DNA of 64,000 bases from Fulvivirga maritima (GCF_021389955.1 NZ_CP089980.1:3343001-3407000); one strand, 5' to 3'; counted from the stretch's first letter, positions 36,122-45,621 are shown. Notes: generated by a model not told the origin, from the sequence alone. Program-made: numbers and translations.

Positions 36122-38234
36122 ATGGGAAAGATAAGTTTACCCCTACTGTTTTGTCAGTTATTTCTGGCGTTCGTTACTTCTGTGTCTGAGGCACAAATTA
36201 CCTTAGTAAAAGACCTTTATCCTGATGGGAGCCTCTCCCAAATAGGAAATGTGACTATTATAGATGAAGCCCTGTATTTTAATACAGCAGGTTATGGACT
36301 TAATAGTAATAATGCCCTCATTCGTACTGATGGCTCTACCAGTGGCACTCAAATTTTGGAAAATTACCATATCACCAGCATGGCTCAATTTGCCGATGCT
36401 TTATATTATGATGATTATTCTGTTAAGCTATTAAATTCTAGTGGAACCCCTTTTAATTCTAATCTTACCGTTTCATTTGATAGTGTGTACATTACAAGTG
36501 ATCTGTTAGTGGCTGGTGATAAACTCTATTTTAGTTTACATGACGGCATGAATAGCTTTATTATTTCTTATGATGAATCAGAAACTGTAGAGACTTATGA
36601 TGTAAGCAATTATTACAGTCATCTTTATGCAGCAGGAGATGCTATATATTTCCGGGCCGAAAAAGACCTTGAATATTATGCTTGTAAGATAGAAAATGGC
36701 AGCATAGATATGATATCAAAAATTGAGGATTATGAATTTATCTATGAATTTGACTTTTACGGCAAAATAGGTTCTCAAGTCTATTTTTTTCCTAGCATAA
36801 GTAATAATACTTCTAATTATGATTTCCATACGGAAATATGGCAGCTGGGTAGTGGCGGACCTACTACTATAGCATCACTTCCTGATAATTTGGCAGCAAC
36901 AGGTTTTACTAATGTAGGTACTCAATTATATTTTATAGCCTATGATTATAATGATTACGAAGCGGAACCTAAACTATGGAAAACTGATGGTACTGCAGCT
37001 GGTACACAGGAGGTTGATTCAGGAGTAGAAACTTTTGAAAGCTTATTCGCAGGCAGTACTCATCTCTATTACAAAAAGACTAATGGAGAATTATGGTCTG
37101 TGAATTCTGGTACGAATAACAAGAGCTTAGTGGCTTCTGATATTATAGAAGGAGACTTAGTAGTTCAAAATGATGAAGTATACTTTTTTAAAAATGGCTC
37201 ATCAGGCCCTGAACTGTGGAAGAGTGATGGTTCGGCCTCAGGCACATGGCTTCTGGCTGAAGGTGATATACTGTCCACCGATCCTGATGAAATTACTTTG
37301 ATGGGCTTTATTAAAGATAGACTGATATTTAGAGCACATTCTGATGAATATGGATATGAACTGTTTAAATACGAACTAAATTACCAATGTGGAGCAGAGC
37401 ATGTGGTTGCTTTTACTCCGGGGGAAAAAACAAAATAACACCCCTGTAAATAGTACTCGTAGAGACCCGAATAAAGCACTTAATGCTCCACAGGAAAATC
37501 ACAGTGAGAATTTTGTGTCTCTGGGGTTTGGCGGAAGCATTACTTTGGAGCTGGGCAACCGAGTGTATGATGATGGTAGCGCGGAGCCTGAAATAATTGT
37601 GGTAGAAACTAGTTATGGGCGTGCTGATGAAATGTGTTATAGTGCTACAGGCAATTCATATCCTGAGCAGGCGCATGTAGAGCTTTCAGCAGATGGTATT
37701 CAATGGTATAGTTTGCCTAATGTTTATTGCAGAACTTCCTTTTTAGATATAAAGCCGGCAGTAGATCAAGGCATGGCTTATGCCAAATTCATAAAAATTA
37801 CAGATGCATCAGATCCTAACTTGTTCCCAGGAAGTGCCGATGGCTATGATTTGGATGGACTGATCACTTGTCGTGAAGATGTGGCCTTAGCTAAAACAGA
37901 TATAACTAATGCCAGACCTGACAATAGTGAGGAGACTTTTGATCCTGACTTTGTTAATGAGGCACCAGATGAGCTCAAGACTAAAGGCTTAACTGTATAT
38001 CCCAATCCATTAAAGGGGGAGATGATTAGTGTAGAGGTTAATGGAATAGCTCCTGGTAATATGCAGATAGAGGTTATAGATATGCTGGGTAAATTGAAAA
38101 TGGTTAATACCCAACAAGCTACAGATGAAAATCAACTGATTCAATTAAATTTACGTAATTTCGAAAGCGGAACTTATCTGATAAGAGTTACAACGGCTGA
38201 CAATATCAGTACCCAAAAATTGATAATACAATAA
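36122..38234 (+). pseudogene. ELWxxDGT-repeat/T9SS protein, paralogue 4, split by a +1 frameshift
   Basis: ATG 36122 (MGKISLPLLFCQLFLAF...SEAQ) gives a signal peptide. The in-frame ATG at 36062 would add a non-signal extension. Frame 1 has the propeller repeats (LIRTDGSTSGTQ, LWKTDGTAAGTQ, ELWKSDGSASGTW) and stops at 37438 after ...CGAEHVVAFTPGEKTK. The remaining half continues one base over: QNNTPVNSTRRDPNKAL, GFGGSITLELG, ETSYGRADEMC, SADGYDLDGLI and the sorting domain (VYPNPLKGE... to KLIIQ, stop 38234). Dropping one base in the GGGGGAAAAAA run near 37421-37431 rejoins the frames exactly as in the paralogues. Without it the product would lose its T9SS signal and stay periplasmic. A sequencing error or slippage is possible. 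Confidence 0.87.
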
Positions 38235-38288
38235 ATGGCCTGAGTTCTGCATTCTATAATTAGAAATGTAGATTAAAAGAATTGAATT

Positions 38289-38777
38289 ATGAAGATGCTA
38301 TTAGTGGCTGCTAGCCTGCTCATTTCATTGGTTTCTTTCGGACAGAGTGCAGAGGAACTATTGGATGCAGGCTATGAGCAATATACAGAAGGAAATTATG
38401 AAAAGGCAGTAGAGCTGTTTGAAAAGGCTGTAAAAGTAGATGATCAAAACGCTGAGGGATATTATTTATTAGGCGTTTGTCAGTCACAGTTAGGTGAAAA
38501 TAAAGAAGCTATTACTAACTATGATAAGGCCATAACGCTCTCTCCTCAATATGCCGAAGCTTATTATGAAAAAGGCTATTCTTACTTTACTATGAAACAG
38601 TATGAAAAGGCCATTGAATTTTTCAGTAAGGCTATTCAGTATAAATTGGACTACGTAGAAGCTTATGTAAATAGGGGGAGTGTATACTGCCTTACTGGCC
38701 AGGGAGGTAAAGCAAAACAAGACTGGACTACCGCTCGTGGTTATGGTGCCGAATTTCCGGAATTAGACTGTGAATAA
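38289..38777 (+). CDS. Secreted TPR protein
   Basis: The 162-aa product has a signal peptide (MKMLLVAASLLISLVSFGQ, 1-19) and about three and a half TPR motifs (GNYEKAVELFEKAVKVD, NKEAITNYDKAITLSP, KQYEKAIEFFSKAIQ, then a partial repeat). TPR arrays mediate protein contacts, and here in the periplasm. It lies 54 bases after paralogue 4 and before a strong terminator, so it may be transcribed with that gene. A link to the secretion or assembly of the array proteins is only positional. Confidence 0.82.
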   Translation: MKMLLVAASLLISLVSFGQSAEELLDAGYEQYTEGNYEKAVELFEKAVKVDDQNAEGYYLLGVCQSQLGENKEAITNYDKAITLSPQYAEAYYEKGYSYFTMKQYEKAIEFFSKAIQYKLDYVEAYVNRGSVYCLTGQGGKAKQDWTTARGYGAEFPELDCE

Positions 38778-38782
38778 AATAC

Positions 38783-38846
38783 AAAGGCTGTTTCAAAAGC
38801 AGTTACCGAATTGGTAAGATCTTACTTTTGAAACAGCCTTTATTTT
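38783..38846. terminator. Bidirectional terminator
   Basis: AAAGGCTGTTTCAAAAG (38783-38799) and CTTTTGAAACAGCCTTT (38825-38841) form a perfect 17-bp stem with a 25-base loop, flanked by A-rich and T-rich ends. It sits between the convergent TPR and lipoprotein genes, so it probably serves both. Confidence 0.85.
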
Positions 38847-38871
38847 GCGGTCATTTATAATTTAGAATCGA

Positions 38872-40020
38872 TTATATTTCATCTTGGTGTACTCCAGAGA
38901 ACTTGATATTATCAAAATACAATATGTCAAATCTGGTGTCTACGTCAAATTCTACATAGAGTGTCAGAGATTCTGCCTCTCTTGGAACTGAAGCTTTTAA
39001 AGTAGTCCACTTGTCAAAGTTTCCTGCAAAAAGGTCATTTAAGTTGCTGCCTTTAGAGTTGATTATGTCTATTTCTTCTCCGTCATCCAGTTTCACAAAA
39101 ATGCGAAGTATATCTTCATCATCGTATTGCAGTCCTGTTCCATTTTCATCATGTAAATAAACGTCTATAGAGATGTTAGTACTGAGGTAGCCTTCAATAT
39201 CAAGCTCATCAAAAGTTAATCTCATTTTACCATCAGTGTCGCTCATTTCATATCCTTGTGAGCCATCAGGATAACCTCCATTTACTACAGTGGCTTTTAC
39301 TATTCCTACATAGTCTCCATCAGTAAGGCCTTCCATGTCTCTGGTATTGAAGTAAGATGCATGATACCCGAGCTCATTAAGCCCTTCTGAGTTTACTGGT
39401 GGTTGGTTAGCATTGTTCATCAATGGGTGGTCAACAGTTGCCAATCCTGAGTCATAGTAAAGAACAGAAATCGTAGTTTCAATATCTTCAAAGCTCACTT
39501 TACTAAATTGAGTGGCTTCATCGTCATTTTCTACAGTCAATGTAAATTCTGAAGCTGTACCAATACTTAAACCTCCTGTAGCAGAATGTATAAAAAACGT
39601 AATAGTACGGTCTCCTTCGTCTACATAATTATCAGTAGGTATTATTTGAATAGAAGCTTCTTCTTGCTCTGATTCCACATCTACATTAATCACACCGTCA
39701 TTTGCTTCAGGCATAGTGGTGAAATCTTTTCCATATTCCATTCCTTCAGAACTTTCCCAGGTGATTTGATAACTGCCCGGTCTGGTGGTAGCATCCGTGA
39801 AGATCAATGGAATGCTTACTCCTTCTGCATCTGCTTCACTAATAGTAGAAGATTCGCCATAAAAGTCCACCTGCACCGTATTAGAGTTAGTATCGTCGTC
39901 ATCATCATCGTCAGAGTCAGAGCAAGACATCATTGAAGTAGTAAATAAGCCAATAGATATCCACATAAATAGCCTGTAAGGAGCCATTTTTTGGTTAAAA
40001 AAAGTAAAATTATTTTTCAT
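38872..40020 (-). CDS. Surface lipoprotein with Calx-beta-like domain
   Basis: This 382-aa lipoprotein has the lipid cysteine in TTSMMSC (Cys33 with this start) followed by SDSDDDDDDD, an export-to-surface type acidic tail. An ATG at residue 12 (MAPYRLF) would give a more normal signal length. Residues about 48-165 resemble a Calx-beta repeat (VSIPLIFTDAT...YGKDFTT...IIPTDNYVDEGDRTITFFI). The C-terminal part (about 170-380) is a beta-rich, probably jelly-roll domain with SFEDI at its start and RFDILYFDNIKFSG at its end, which suggests carbohydrate binding. It lies 177 bases downstream of the GH26 gene on the same strand. Confidence 0.75.
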   Translation of the reverse strand: MKNNFTFFNQKMAPYRLFMWISIGLFTTSMMSCSDSDDDDDDDTNSNTVQVDFYGESSTISEADAEGVSIPLIFTDATTRPGSYQITWESSEGMEYGKDFTTMPEANDGVINVDVESEQEEASIQIIPTDNYVDEGDRTITFFIHSATGGLSIGTASEFTLTVENDDEATQFSKVSFEDIETTISVLYYDSGLATVDHPLMNNANQPPVNSEGLNELGYHASYFNTRDMEGLTDGDYVGIVKATVVNGGYPDGSQGYEMSDTDGKMRLTFDELDIEGYLSTNISIDVYLHDENGTGLQYDDEDILRIFVKLDDGEEIDIINSKGSNLNDLFAGNFDKWTTLKASVPREAESLTLYVEFDVDTRFDILYFDNIKFSGVHQDEI

Positions 40021-40197
40021 GTTCAGATTATTAGGTTTCTACTGAACATTTACAATTCACTTACCTCATTTTTAAAAAGACTCCTTTTTTATATAAATCA
40101 CTGATAATCAGGTTAAATTTTTTTGTGCCAAATTTTATCAAACTGTAGTGCTGTGGAATAATGTAATGATGTTGTGGTTATTTTTGCTCAACACTTT

Positions 40198-41880
40198 TTA
40201 CTTTTTGAGTAATTTTTCAGAATAGCTGCTTTCATTTTGGATCACTTTAAGCACATACATGCCTGATGGAAGTGAGCTCAGGTCTAATTGAAACAGAGCA
40301 CCATTTGTATAAGTGTTATAAATTACTTCTCCCTTCATACTGATTAATTGAATAAGGCCTTTTTCATCATTATCTATTTCTACTTTCACATAACTTGTGG
40401 CTGGGTTGGGGTAAATGCTGAAGCCCGTAGTATGTTTAAGGTTGATTGCTGTAATTGACTCATCAGTGAGGCCTTCATAAGTGCTTATATTAGGCAGTTC
40501 ATCCAGAGTGATCACATAATCATGGTTATATACCTCTACAAGATGCGCAGAGGAATTATAGATGCCATTTTTAATGAAATCTCCTTCCCAGGTACAGAAC
40601 CAGCTCCATCTGGCTGCTTGGCTTTCCAGGTCATCAGGCTCAGGAATGGTTCCTGTTTCAGATAAAGTTATTATTTTTTCTCCTTCATATTGGCTCACCA
40701 GATTATCGAACATACTAAAGTTAGTGCTGTAGTCTCCTGCTTCCAGATAAATATCAGCACCTATAATGTCTACATAATCATCTCCGGGGTACCAATCCAA
40801 AGCATCAGGTGCGTCTGTACTAGTCCATATCCAAATAAGATTATTGATATTATGATGGTTAACTACCCTGTCAAACAGCAGATGCCATAGCCATTTGCAC
40901 GGCTCTGGCCCTTTAGCTCCCCACCAAAACCAGCCTCCCTCAGCTTCATGCAACGGGCGAAATAGTATAGGTATATTTTGTGCTTGTAGTACTTTCAGCT
41001 GTTCTGCTATTACATCAATATCTCTAATAATCAATTCATATTCTTCAGAATTGGGGTTATTCATAGCAATAGACACATCAAAAGTGGTGGCCTCGGTATA
41101 AAATCCTCTCCACCATTCCAGACCGGGTTCATCTATAAGGTCTTTGGGAGCATTCCAGTGCCAGGATACGGTAGATAGCCCTCCCATATTGTTCCAAGCT
41201 ATAATCTCTTCTGTTTCATTAGATGTGAGGCCATGCTCTACTCGTGAGGGTGAATAATCAATAAAATCGAAACCTCTCAAAGCGGGTAGCTTGCCTGTCT
41301 GATCCTGAACGTATTGTAAGTTGGACCAATCACTGCCTTGCTGACCAGAAATGATCTTTTCTCCATACATATCACTCAGGTATTTATAAAGCCTTTTGGT
41401 GATATCGGTAGCATTTTCGGTCACTAGTTCATTCGTGAAATTTGAATAATCAGCAGGTGTGGCTTCTGTTATGGTAATATAATCGATGTCTGTCCAGCCC
41501 CAGAAATGTCTGATCGTAATGGTGTTGTCACCTTCTTCAAGGAAGATTTTGCCAAAAAATTGAGAAAGAAAGGTTGGGGAAGCTTCAAATTTCATGCTGC
41601 CCATATTTTCATTGTTCACCAGAATGTAGTTTTCTTTATAATCATCAGTGGCATAACCGATGGAGAGTTCATACAAGCCGGCGGCAGATGTGCTTACTTC
41701 TATGGCTACCTGGTCCCCTTCCTGATCGAAGCCGGTAACATAGCCGCTGCCAGAGTAGCCAGACCGGGAAGAAGCTACGGAGGTGCCTGTAAGTGTTCCA
41801 TTTTCCGCTTCATATTTTTGAGCATTCAGTTCAGAAAATAGAGCTGTGATAATGAGTAATGAGAGTAGTAGTGTTTTCAT
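40198..41880 (-). CDS. GH26 beta-mannanase with CBM and T9SS sorting domain
   Basis: The 560-aa protein has a signal peptide (1-20, ...SELNAQ), a CBM6/35-like module (about 22-142; YEAENGTLTG, WGWTDIDYITI), a glycoside hydrolase family 26 domain (about 150-455) and a T9SS sorting domain (IYPNPATSYVKVEI...LPSGMYVLKVIQ). In GH26 the acid/base is the Glu of RPLHEAEGGWFWWG, here Glu312, and the nucleophile is the Glu of LSETG, here Glu408. Both are present, so an active secreted endo-beta-mannanase is expected. No SusC/SusD pair adjoins it, so uptake genes must lie elsewhere. Confidence 0.93.
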   Translation of the reverse strand: MKTLLLSLLIITALFSELNAQKYEAENGTLTGTSVASSRSGYSGSGYVTGFDQEGDQVAIEVSTSAAGLYELSIGYATDDYKENYILVNNENMGSMKFEASPTFLSQFFGKIFLEEGDNTITIRHFWGWTDIDYITITEATPADYSNFTNELVTENATDITKRLYKYLSDMYGEKIISGQQGSDWSNLQYVQDQTGKLPALRGFDFIDYSPSRVEHGLTSNETEEIIAWNNMGGLSTVSWHWNAPKDLIDEPGLEWWRGFYTEATTFDVSIAMNNPNSEEYELIIRDIDVIAEQLKVLQAQNIPILFRPLHEAEGGWFWWGAKGPEPCKWLWHLLFDRVVNHHNINNLIWIWTSTDAPDALDWYPGDDYVDIIGADIYLEAGDYSTNFSMFDNLVSQYEGEKIITLSETGTIPEPDDLESQAARWSWFCTWEGDFIKNGIYNSSAHLVEVYNHDYVITLDELPNISTYEGLTDESITAINLKHTTGFSIYPNPATSYVKVEIDNDEKGLIQLISMKGEVIYNTYTNGALFQLDLSSLPSGMYVLKVIQNESSYSEKLLKK

Positions 41881-41997
41881 AGCATAATGAGTATTACCTA
41901 ATTATACTATTTTGAGATCAGGATTATGAATTACGAAAGCTTTAAAATAACCAGGAAGCTGTTACCCATTGCAAAAAGTTATATTTCCCCTAGTATC

Positions 41998-42480
41998 TCA
42001 AAGTGGTTTAAACTGCTCGAAGGTTTCTTTGCAATCATTACAATGGTGAATAGAACGGCAGGCCGTGGGGCCAAAAGGGGTTTTTAGATCTGTATTTTTA
42101 CTGCCACAGTTAGGGCATTCTATATGAGATAATATGTCAATATCAAAAATAAGGTTGTGAGGAGGAGGGGGAGCCAGCCCAAAATCTTTTAGGGCTTTTT
42201 TGCCTTTTTCGGAGATCATGTTAGTATTCCAGTTATTTTCAAATGAAACATTTACATCTACATAATCTATTCCATAGCTGTTGAGCACCTCTATAATGTC
42301 TTGCTTCATATATTCAATAGCGGGGCATCCGGTGAAAGTAGGAGTGATAGTGATCTCAACCCGGTAGCCATTCACCTCTACCTTGGTAATTACACCCAGG
42401 TCTACCAGAGATAATACAGGTATTTCAGGGTCTTTTACCTGCTCCAGCCATTCCATTATATTTTCTTCAGTAGGTATCAT
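41998..42480 (-). CDS. paaD: Phenylacetyl-CoA epoxidase complex, PaaD-type subunit
   Basis: This 160-aa protein has an N-terminal MIP18/PaaD domain (WLEQVKDPEIPVLSLVDLGVI, then TPTFTGCPAIEYMKQDI with the conserved Cys). The C-terminal zinc ribbon is IECPNCGSKN...CRSIHHCNDCKETFEQF. PaaD is thought to help assemble the metal centres of the ring-epoxidising complex. It is the last gene of the paaABCD operon, 37 bases after paaC. The reductase gene paaE is not in the window. Confidence 0.93.
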   Translation of the reverse strand: MIPTEENIMEWLEQVKDPEIPVLSLVDLGVITKVEVNGYRVEITITPTFTGCPAIEYMKQDIIEVLNSYGIDYVDVNVSFENNWNTNMISEKGKKALKDFGLAPPPPHNLIFDIDILSHIECPNCGSKNTDLKTPFGPTACRSIHHCNDCKETFEQFKPL

Positions 42481-42517
42481 AAAAAAAGCAAACGATACAA
42501 AGATAAAGGAAGTTCAG

Positions 42518-43270
42518 TTACCATTCTGCAGCCGGATCAATTCTAAATACTTCTGACATTTCTTCCAACAGCTGATTAAGGTGCTCAGTATGGTGGCCGA
42601 ACCGTCCTCCATATATAGCGGGGGCCGAAAACGATGAAATGACCAAGTCCGTTTCATTGATTATTTTCATTATCTGCTCCTGCCATTTTTCCATTATTAC
42701 TTTTTCACCAACAAAAATTTGCTCTTCTATAAGTATATTTTCAAAAGGTGAAGGCTCAAATATGCCCAGGGCAAAGGGGAGGAGCTGATCTAGAGAATAT
42801 TGAAGTCGTAAAATACTTTCTTCATTGGCAGTTCCCAGTTGTTTTATCCAGGTATTAGCATGCATGGTATGGTAGCGCAGTTCACCCTGAATTTTTTTGG
42901 CTAATTGTGCCAAAGGGGTGTATGATGATTGCGCCAGATATCCGAATCTTATAATTTCAGCAGTGTCAAAAAGAAAGTGGCGGATAAGGCTGTGATCATA
43001 TTCTCCATTAGGCAGCTCGGTAAGTTGGCAGTTTTTAAATAGATCGGCTTTTCTCATAAAAGCTATTTGATCTGGCTCTTCTTCACCTAATTCATGGAGC
43101 AGCTGATATAAAGCATAGCTTTGGCCAATCTTATCTTGGGCCATAGATGAAAAAGCAATGTCTTCTTCCAAAATAGGCCCCATGCCTGTCCATTCGCTAT
43201 TTCTATGACCAATTATGAGTTGATCATCCGCAATTTTAAAGAGTAATTCTTTTACAGCATCAGTATTCAT
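42518..43270 (-). CDS. paaC: Phenylacetyl-CoA epoxidase structural subunit PaaC
   Basis: The 250-aa ferritin-like helical protein is the non-catalytic partner of PaaA in the 1,2-phenylacetyl-CoA epoxidase. LIIGHRNSEWTGMGPILEEDIAFSS near the N-terminus, AQDKIGQSYALYQLL and the C-terminal FGHHTEHLNQLLEEMSEV are family stretches, and the length is normal. It overlaps paaB by 4 bases. Confidence 0.93.
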   Translation of the reverse strand: MNTDAVKELLFKIADDQLIIGHRNSEWTGMGPILEEDIAFSSMAQDKIGQSYALYQLLHELGEEEPDQIAFMRKADLFKNCQLTELPNGEYDHSLIRHFLFDTAEIIRFGYLAQSSYTPLAQLAKKIQGELRYHTMHANTWIKQLGTANEESILRLQYSLDQLLPFALGIFEPSPFENILIEEQIFVGEKVIMEKWQEQIMKIINETDLVISSFSAPAIYGGRFGHHTEHLNQLLEEMSEVFRIDPAAEW

Positions 43271-43887
43271 AAAACGGATTTTTGAGATTCTTTGAATGCC
43301 TTTATTTTATCAGAAGCTTTATAGGCAGAAGCACTTCTAAATTTTTTGTCAGGCAGGGTGTTCCAAATAATAGCGTCTTCTTCTGAAGTAAAGAGTATGT
43401 CTTGAGTTTTGATTACCCACACGTTAAGAACGGGGTCTTCTTCAGCGAATGCTGGTTTGGCCAGCGCTAAAGCTTCCTGGGCATTTCTTGCCTCTATGGA
43501 ACCGACATGCTGGTGCTGCTTGCCTCTTTTCATAAGGTGGAAAAACTCATATTGCTCAGGCTCACCTGACGCTGGAGAATGATCAGAAACCTGATGGTAT
43601 ATGTTTATATTATTCTCAGTAGTGGCAGTTACAAATATGTTTTTGGTCTCCACCACAAAAAGGCCAGAACAAGTCATACGCCGGCTAAATTGTTCTTTAG
43701 CGAAGATAAAAGCCATTTCCGCATTAGGAGCATGCACTATTCCTTCATGTTGGTATGGCTGCTCAGCTTTACTTTGAGTGAATACCTCATATGTCCCGAA
43801 TTGATCTAACGGTACTTTACGAGTGAGATCAGCGGGATATTCATCTATGTTCAATCTGTTTATTCTCGGATCTAGTGAATTATTCAT
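43267..43887 (-). CDS. paaB: PaaB-type subunit with two PaaB repeats
   Basis: PaaB bridges PaaA-PaaC in the epoxidase. E. coli PaaB is about 95 aa, whereas this product is 206 aa. It contains two related units: residues about 28-100 (FGTYEVFTQSKAEQPYQHEG..., AKEQFSRRMTCSGLFVVET) and about 110-190 (YEFFHLMKRGKQHQHVGS..., AKPAFAEEDPVLNVWVIKT). Each carries the same strand-helix pattern. It is therefore a tandem duplication or fusion, which may be a lineage trait. The gene lies between paaA (48-base gap) and paaC (4-base overlap). Confidence 0.9.
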   Translation of the reverse strand: MNNSLDPRINRLNIDEYPADLTRKVPLDQFGTYEVFTQSKAEQPYQHEGIVHAPNAEMAFIFAKEQFSRRMTCSGLFVVETKNIFVTATTENNINIYHQVSDHSPASGEPEQYEFFHLMKRGKQHQHVGSIEARNAQEALALAKPAFAEEDPVLNVWVIKTQDILFTSEEDAIIWNTLPDKKFRSASAYKASDKIKAFKESQKSVL

Positions 43888-43935
43888 AGGATTAGATTCA
43901 GAAATCGTTTGCAGGTTTAAATCAAAAAAAGATTA

Positions 43936-44922
43936 TTAAGCCAGAGGAGTAACATATTCCGTCTTTGGCTTTAACAAAGCCTGACGTACCCATTTGCCTC
44001 TGGCTTCAGCCACTCGCCTTACCGCTAGCCTTTCTTCATTACAAGGGCCATCACCGTTAATTACTTTTTTGAAAACTTCCCAATCAGGTTCTGTGTATTC
44101 CCATTTTTTTGTTTCAGGATCTTTCCTCAGCACTGGATCAGGTATAGTTAAGCCCAGTTCTAAAATTTTAGGCACATACATATCAAGAAACTGGTTACGG
44201 CATTCGTCATTAGATGACATCTTTACTTTCCATTTCATAAGTACTTCGGTGTGAACAGATATCTTATCTGGCGGACCGAAAAAGTGCATCATAGGCTCCC
44301 ACCATCGGTTCAGCGCTTCTTGCATCATTTTTTTTTGAATATCGGTGCCTGTAGCCAAGTGGATAACACAATGATGGCCATATTTAAGATGGAAAGATTC
44401 TTCAACACAAATCCTTTCTAATGCCCTGCAGTAGGGGCCATAACTGCCTTTGGAGTTAGCGAGCTGGTTTACAATAGCGCCTGCATCTACCAGCCAGGAA
44501 ATGAAACAAGCATCGGCCCAGGTAAAAGCAGGATAGTTAAATATGTTAGAATATTTAGATTTACCTTCCAGCAGGTCATCGATCATCTGCTCCCTAGATT
44601 TTCCTAAGGTTTCCGCAGCAGCATAAAGAAGCTGAGCATGACCTACTTCATCTTGCACTTTGGCCATCAGCGCTAGTTTTCTTTTGAAACCAGGAGCTCG
44701 GGTTATCCAGGTGCCTTCTGGTAGTGCGCCTATAATTTCACTGTGAGCATGCTGCTCTATCATCCTAATCAGCTGCTTGCGGTATAAGGCAGGCATCCAG
44801 TCAGAAGGCTCTATCTTTTCCCCTCTTTCTATCCTGGCCTCAAATTCTTGTAGCTTTTTAGGATCTTCGTTTTCTGGTGTGTGATCTGTTATTTGATCAA
44901 AAGTATTCCCTCCGCCATACAT
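43936..44922 (-). CDS. paaA: Phenylacetyl-CoA epoxidase catalytic subunit PaaA
   Basis: The 328-aa product is the di-iron oxygenase subunit that inserts oxygen into the ring of phenylacetyl-CoA. The iron ligands fit in [15 protein letters not shown] (about residues 88-102) and [14 protein letters not shown] (about 171-184), both in four-helix-bundle context. [17 protein letters not shown] is a C-terminal family stretch. It is the first structural gene of the operon and follows its TetR regulator by 46 bases that contain an inverted repeat. Confidence 0.95.
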   Translation of the reverse strand: MYGGGNTFDQITDHTPENEDPKKLQEFEARIERGEKIEPSDWMPALYRKQLIRMIEQHAHSEIIGALPEGTWITRAPGFKRKLALMAKVQDEVGHAQLLYAAAETLGKSREQMIDDLLEGKSKYSNIFNYPAFTWADACFISWLVDAGAIVNQLANSKGSYGPYCRALERICVEESFHLKYGHHCVIHLATGTDIQKKMMQEALNRWWEPMMHFFGPPDKISVHTEVLMKWKVKMSSNDECRNQFLDMYVPKILELGLTIPDPVLRKDPETKKWEYTEPDWEVFKKVINGDGPCNEERLAVRRVAEARGKWVRQALLKPKTEYVTPLA

Positions 44923-44929
44923 AAATCTG

Positions 44930-44974
44930 ATTATTTGGTTGTCTATTAAGTTACAACAAAATAATCATTTATTT
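44930..44974. promoter_or_regulatory. Inverted repeats between tetR and paaA
   Basis: ATTATTTGGTTGT (44930-44942) is repeated inverted at 44953-44965 with one mismatch. A second palindrome, AAATAA-TCAT-TTATTT (44959-44974), overlaps it and resembles AATAA-CGA-TTATT upstream of tetR (45562-45574). These are candidate binding sites for the TetR protein in front of paaA. The first could also be a weak terminator hairpin. Confidence 0.45.
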
Positions 44975-45553
44975 CGTTTGGAGGCCATCTATTAGCATGT
45001 CAGCTAGCTGGTGACCGAGCTCTATGGGTTCTATTATGCCGCTGGGGTCATACCAGTGAGGCATCCAGTTGAGAGATGAGAAGAGAGTCATTACAGCAAG
45101 TTTGGTATCTACCTTTTTAAACTCACCTGACTTAATGCCTCCTTCTATGATTTTTTTAAATCTGTTAATATAATTGATCCTAAGCAGAAGAAAAGTCCTT
45201 AAATGTGGCTCGCTCAAATGTCGGTGTTCATTCATAAAAACAGCAGAAGCGGTGAGCTCTCTTGCCATTACCTGAATGTGCCCAAGAATGCCTAATCGAA
45301 GTTTTTTGGTGTAAGAAAAGTCTGTGTTTTCAACCTCTTCTAATGATTCTCTAAACTTATCAGCCATTTCAAAGCACAGGCTTTGAAGTATTTCTTCTTT
45401 AGATTTTATGTGAGAATATAGGCTGGCAGCTTCTATTCCTAATGTATTAGCCAAATCTCTCATAGAAGTGGCCGCATAGCCTTTTTCTTTGAAGAGCTGG
45501 GCTGCAGTTTTAATCACTTGCTCTTTTCTACTGAGATTTTCTAGTCCAATCAT
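44969..45553 (-). CDS. TetR-family regulator of the paa operon
   Basis: This 194-aa protein has a TetR N-terminal helix-turn-helix (about residues 12-60; TAAQLFKEKGYAATSMRDLANTLG, then AASLYSHIKSKEEIL) and a helical ligand-binding domain. Its place directly before paaA suggests that it represses phenylacetate genes and responds to phenylacetyl-CoA, as TetR-type PaaR proteins do in some bacteria. That ligand is inferred. A palindrome upstream of its own start hints at autoregulation. Confidence 0.88.
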   Translation of the reverse strand: MIGLENLSRKEQVIKTAAQLFKEKGYAATSMRDLANTLGIEAASLYSHIKSKEEILQSLCFEMADKFRESLEEVENTDFSYTKKLRLGILGHIQVMARELTASAVFMNEHRHLSEPHLRTFLLLRINYINRFKKIIEGGIKSGEFKKVDTKLAVMTLFSSLNWMPHWYDPSGIIEPIELGHQLADMLIDGLQTK

Positions 45554-45561
45554 GTCACAAA

Positions 45562-45574
45562 AATAACGATTATT
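45562..45574. promoter_or_regulatory. Short palindrome upstream of tetR
   Basis: AATAA-CGA-TTATT lies 9 bases before the tetR ATG and looks like the half-sites found before paaA (AAATAA-TCAT-TTATTT). It is a possible autoregulatory TetR operator. It is short and AT-rich, so chance is not excluded. Confidence 0.35.
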
Positions 45575-45621
45575 GCTTTCGATGGAAGTAATTTGCTAGT
45601 TTTAGGGCAAAATTTTGATGT

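Noticed and set aside
37410-37440. Programmed -1 frameshifting at A AAA AAC in paralogue 4
   Set aside because: The codon phase is wrong (GAA AAA ACA) and the needed shift is +1, so the classic -1 slippery heptamer does not apply.
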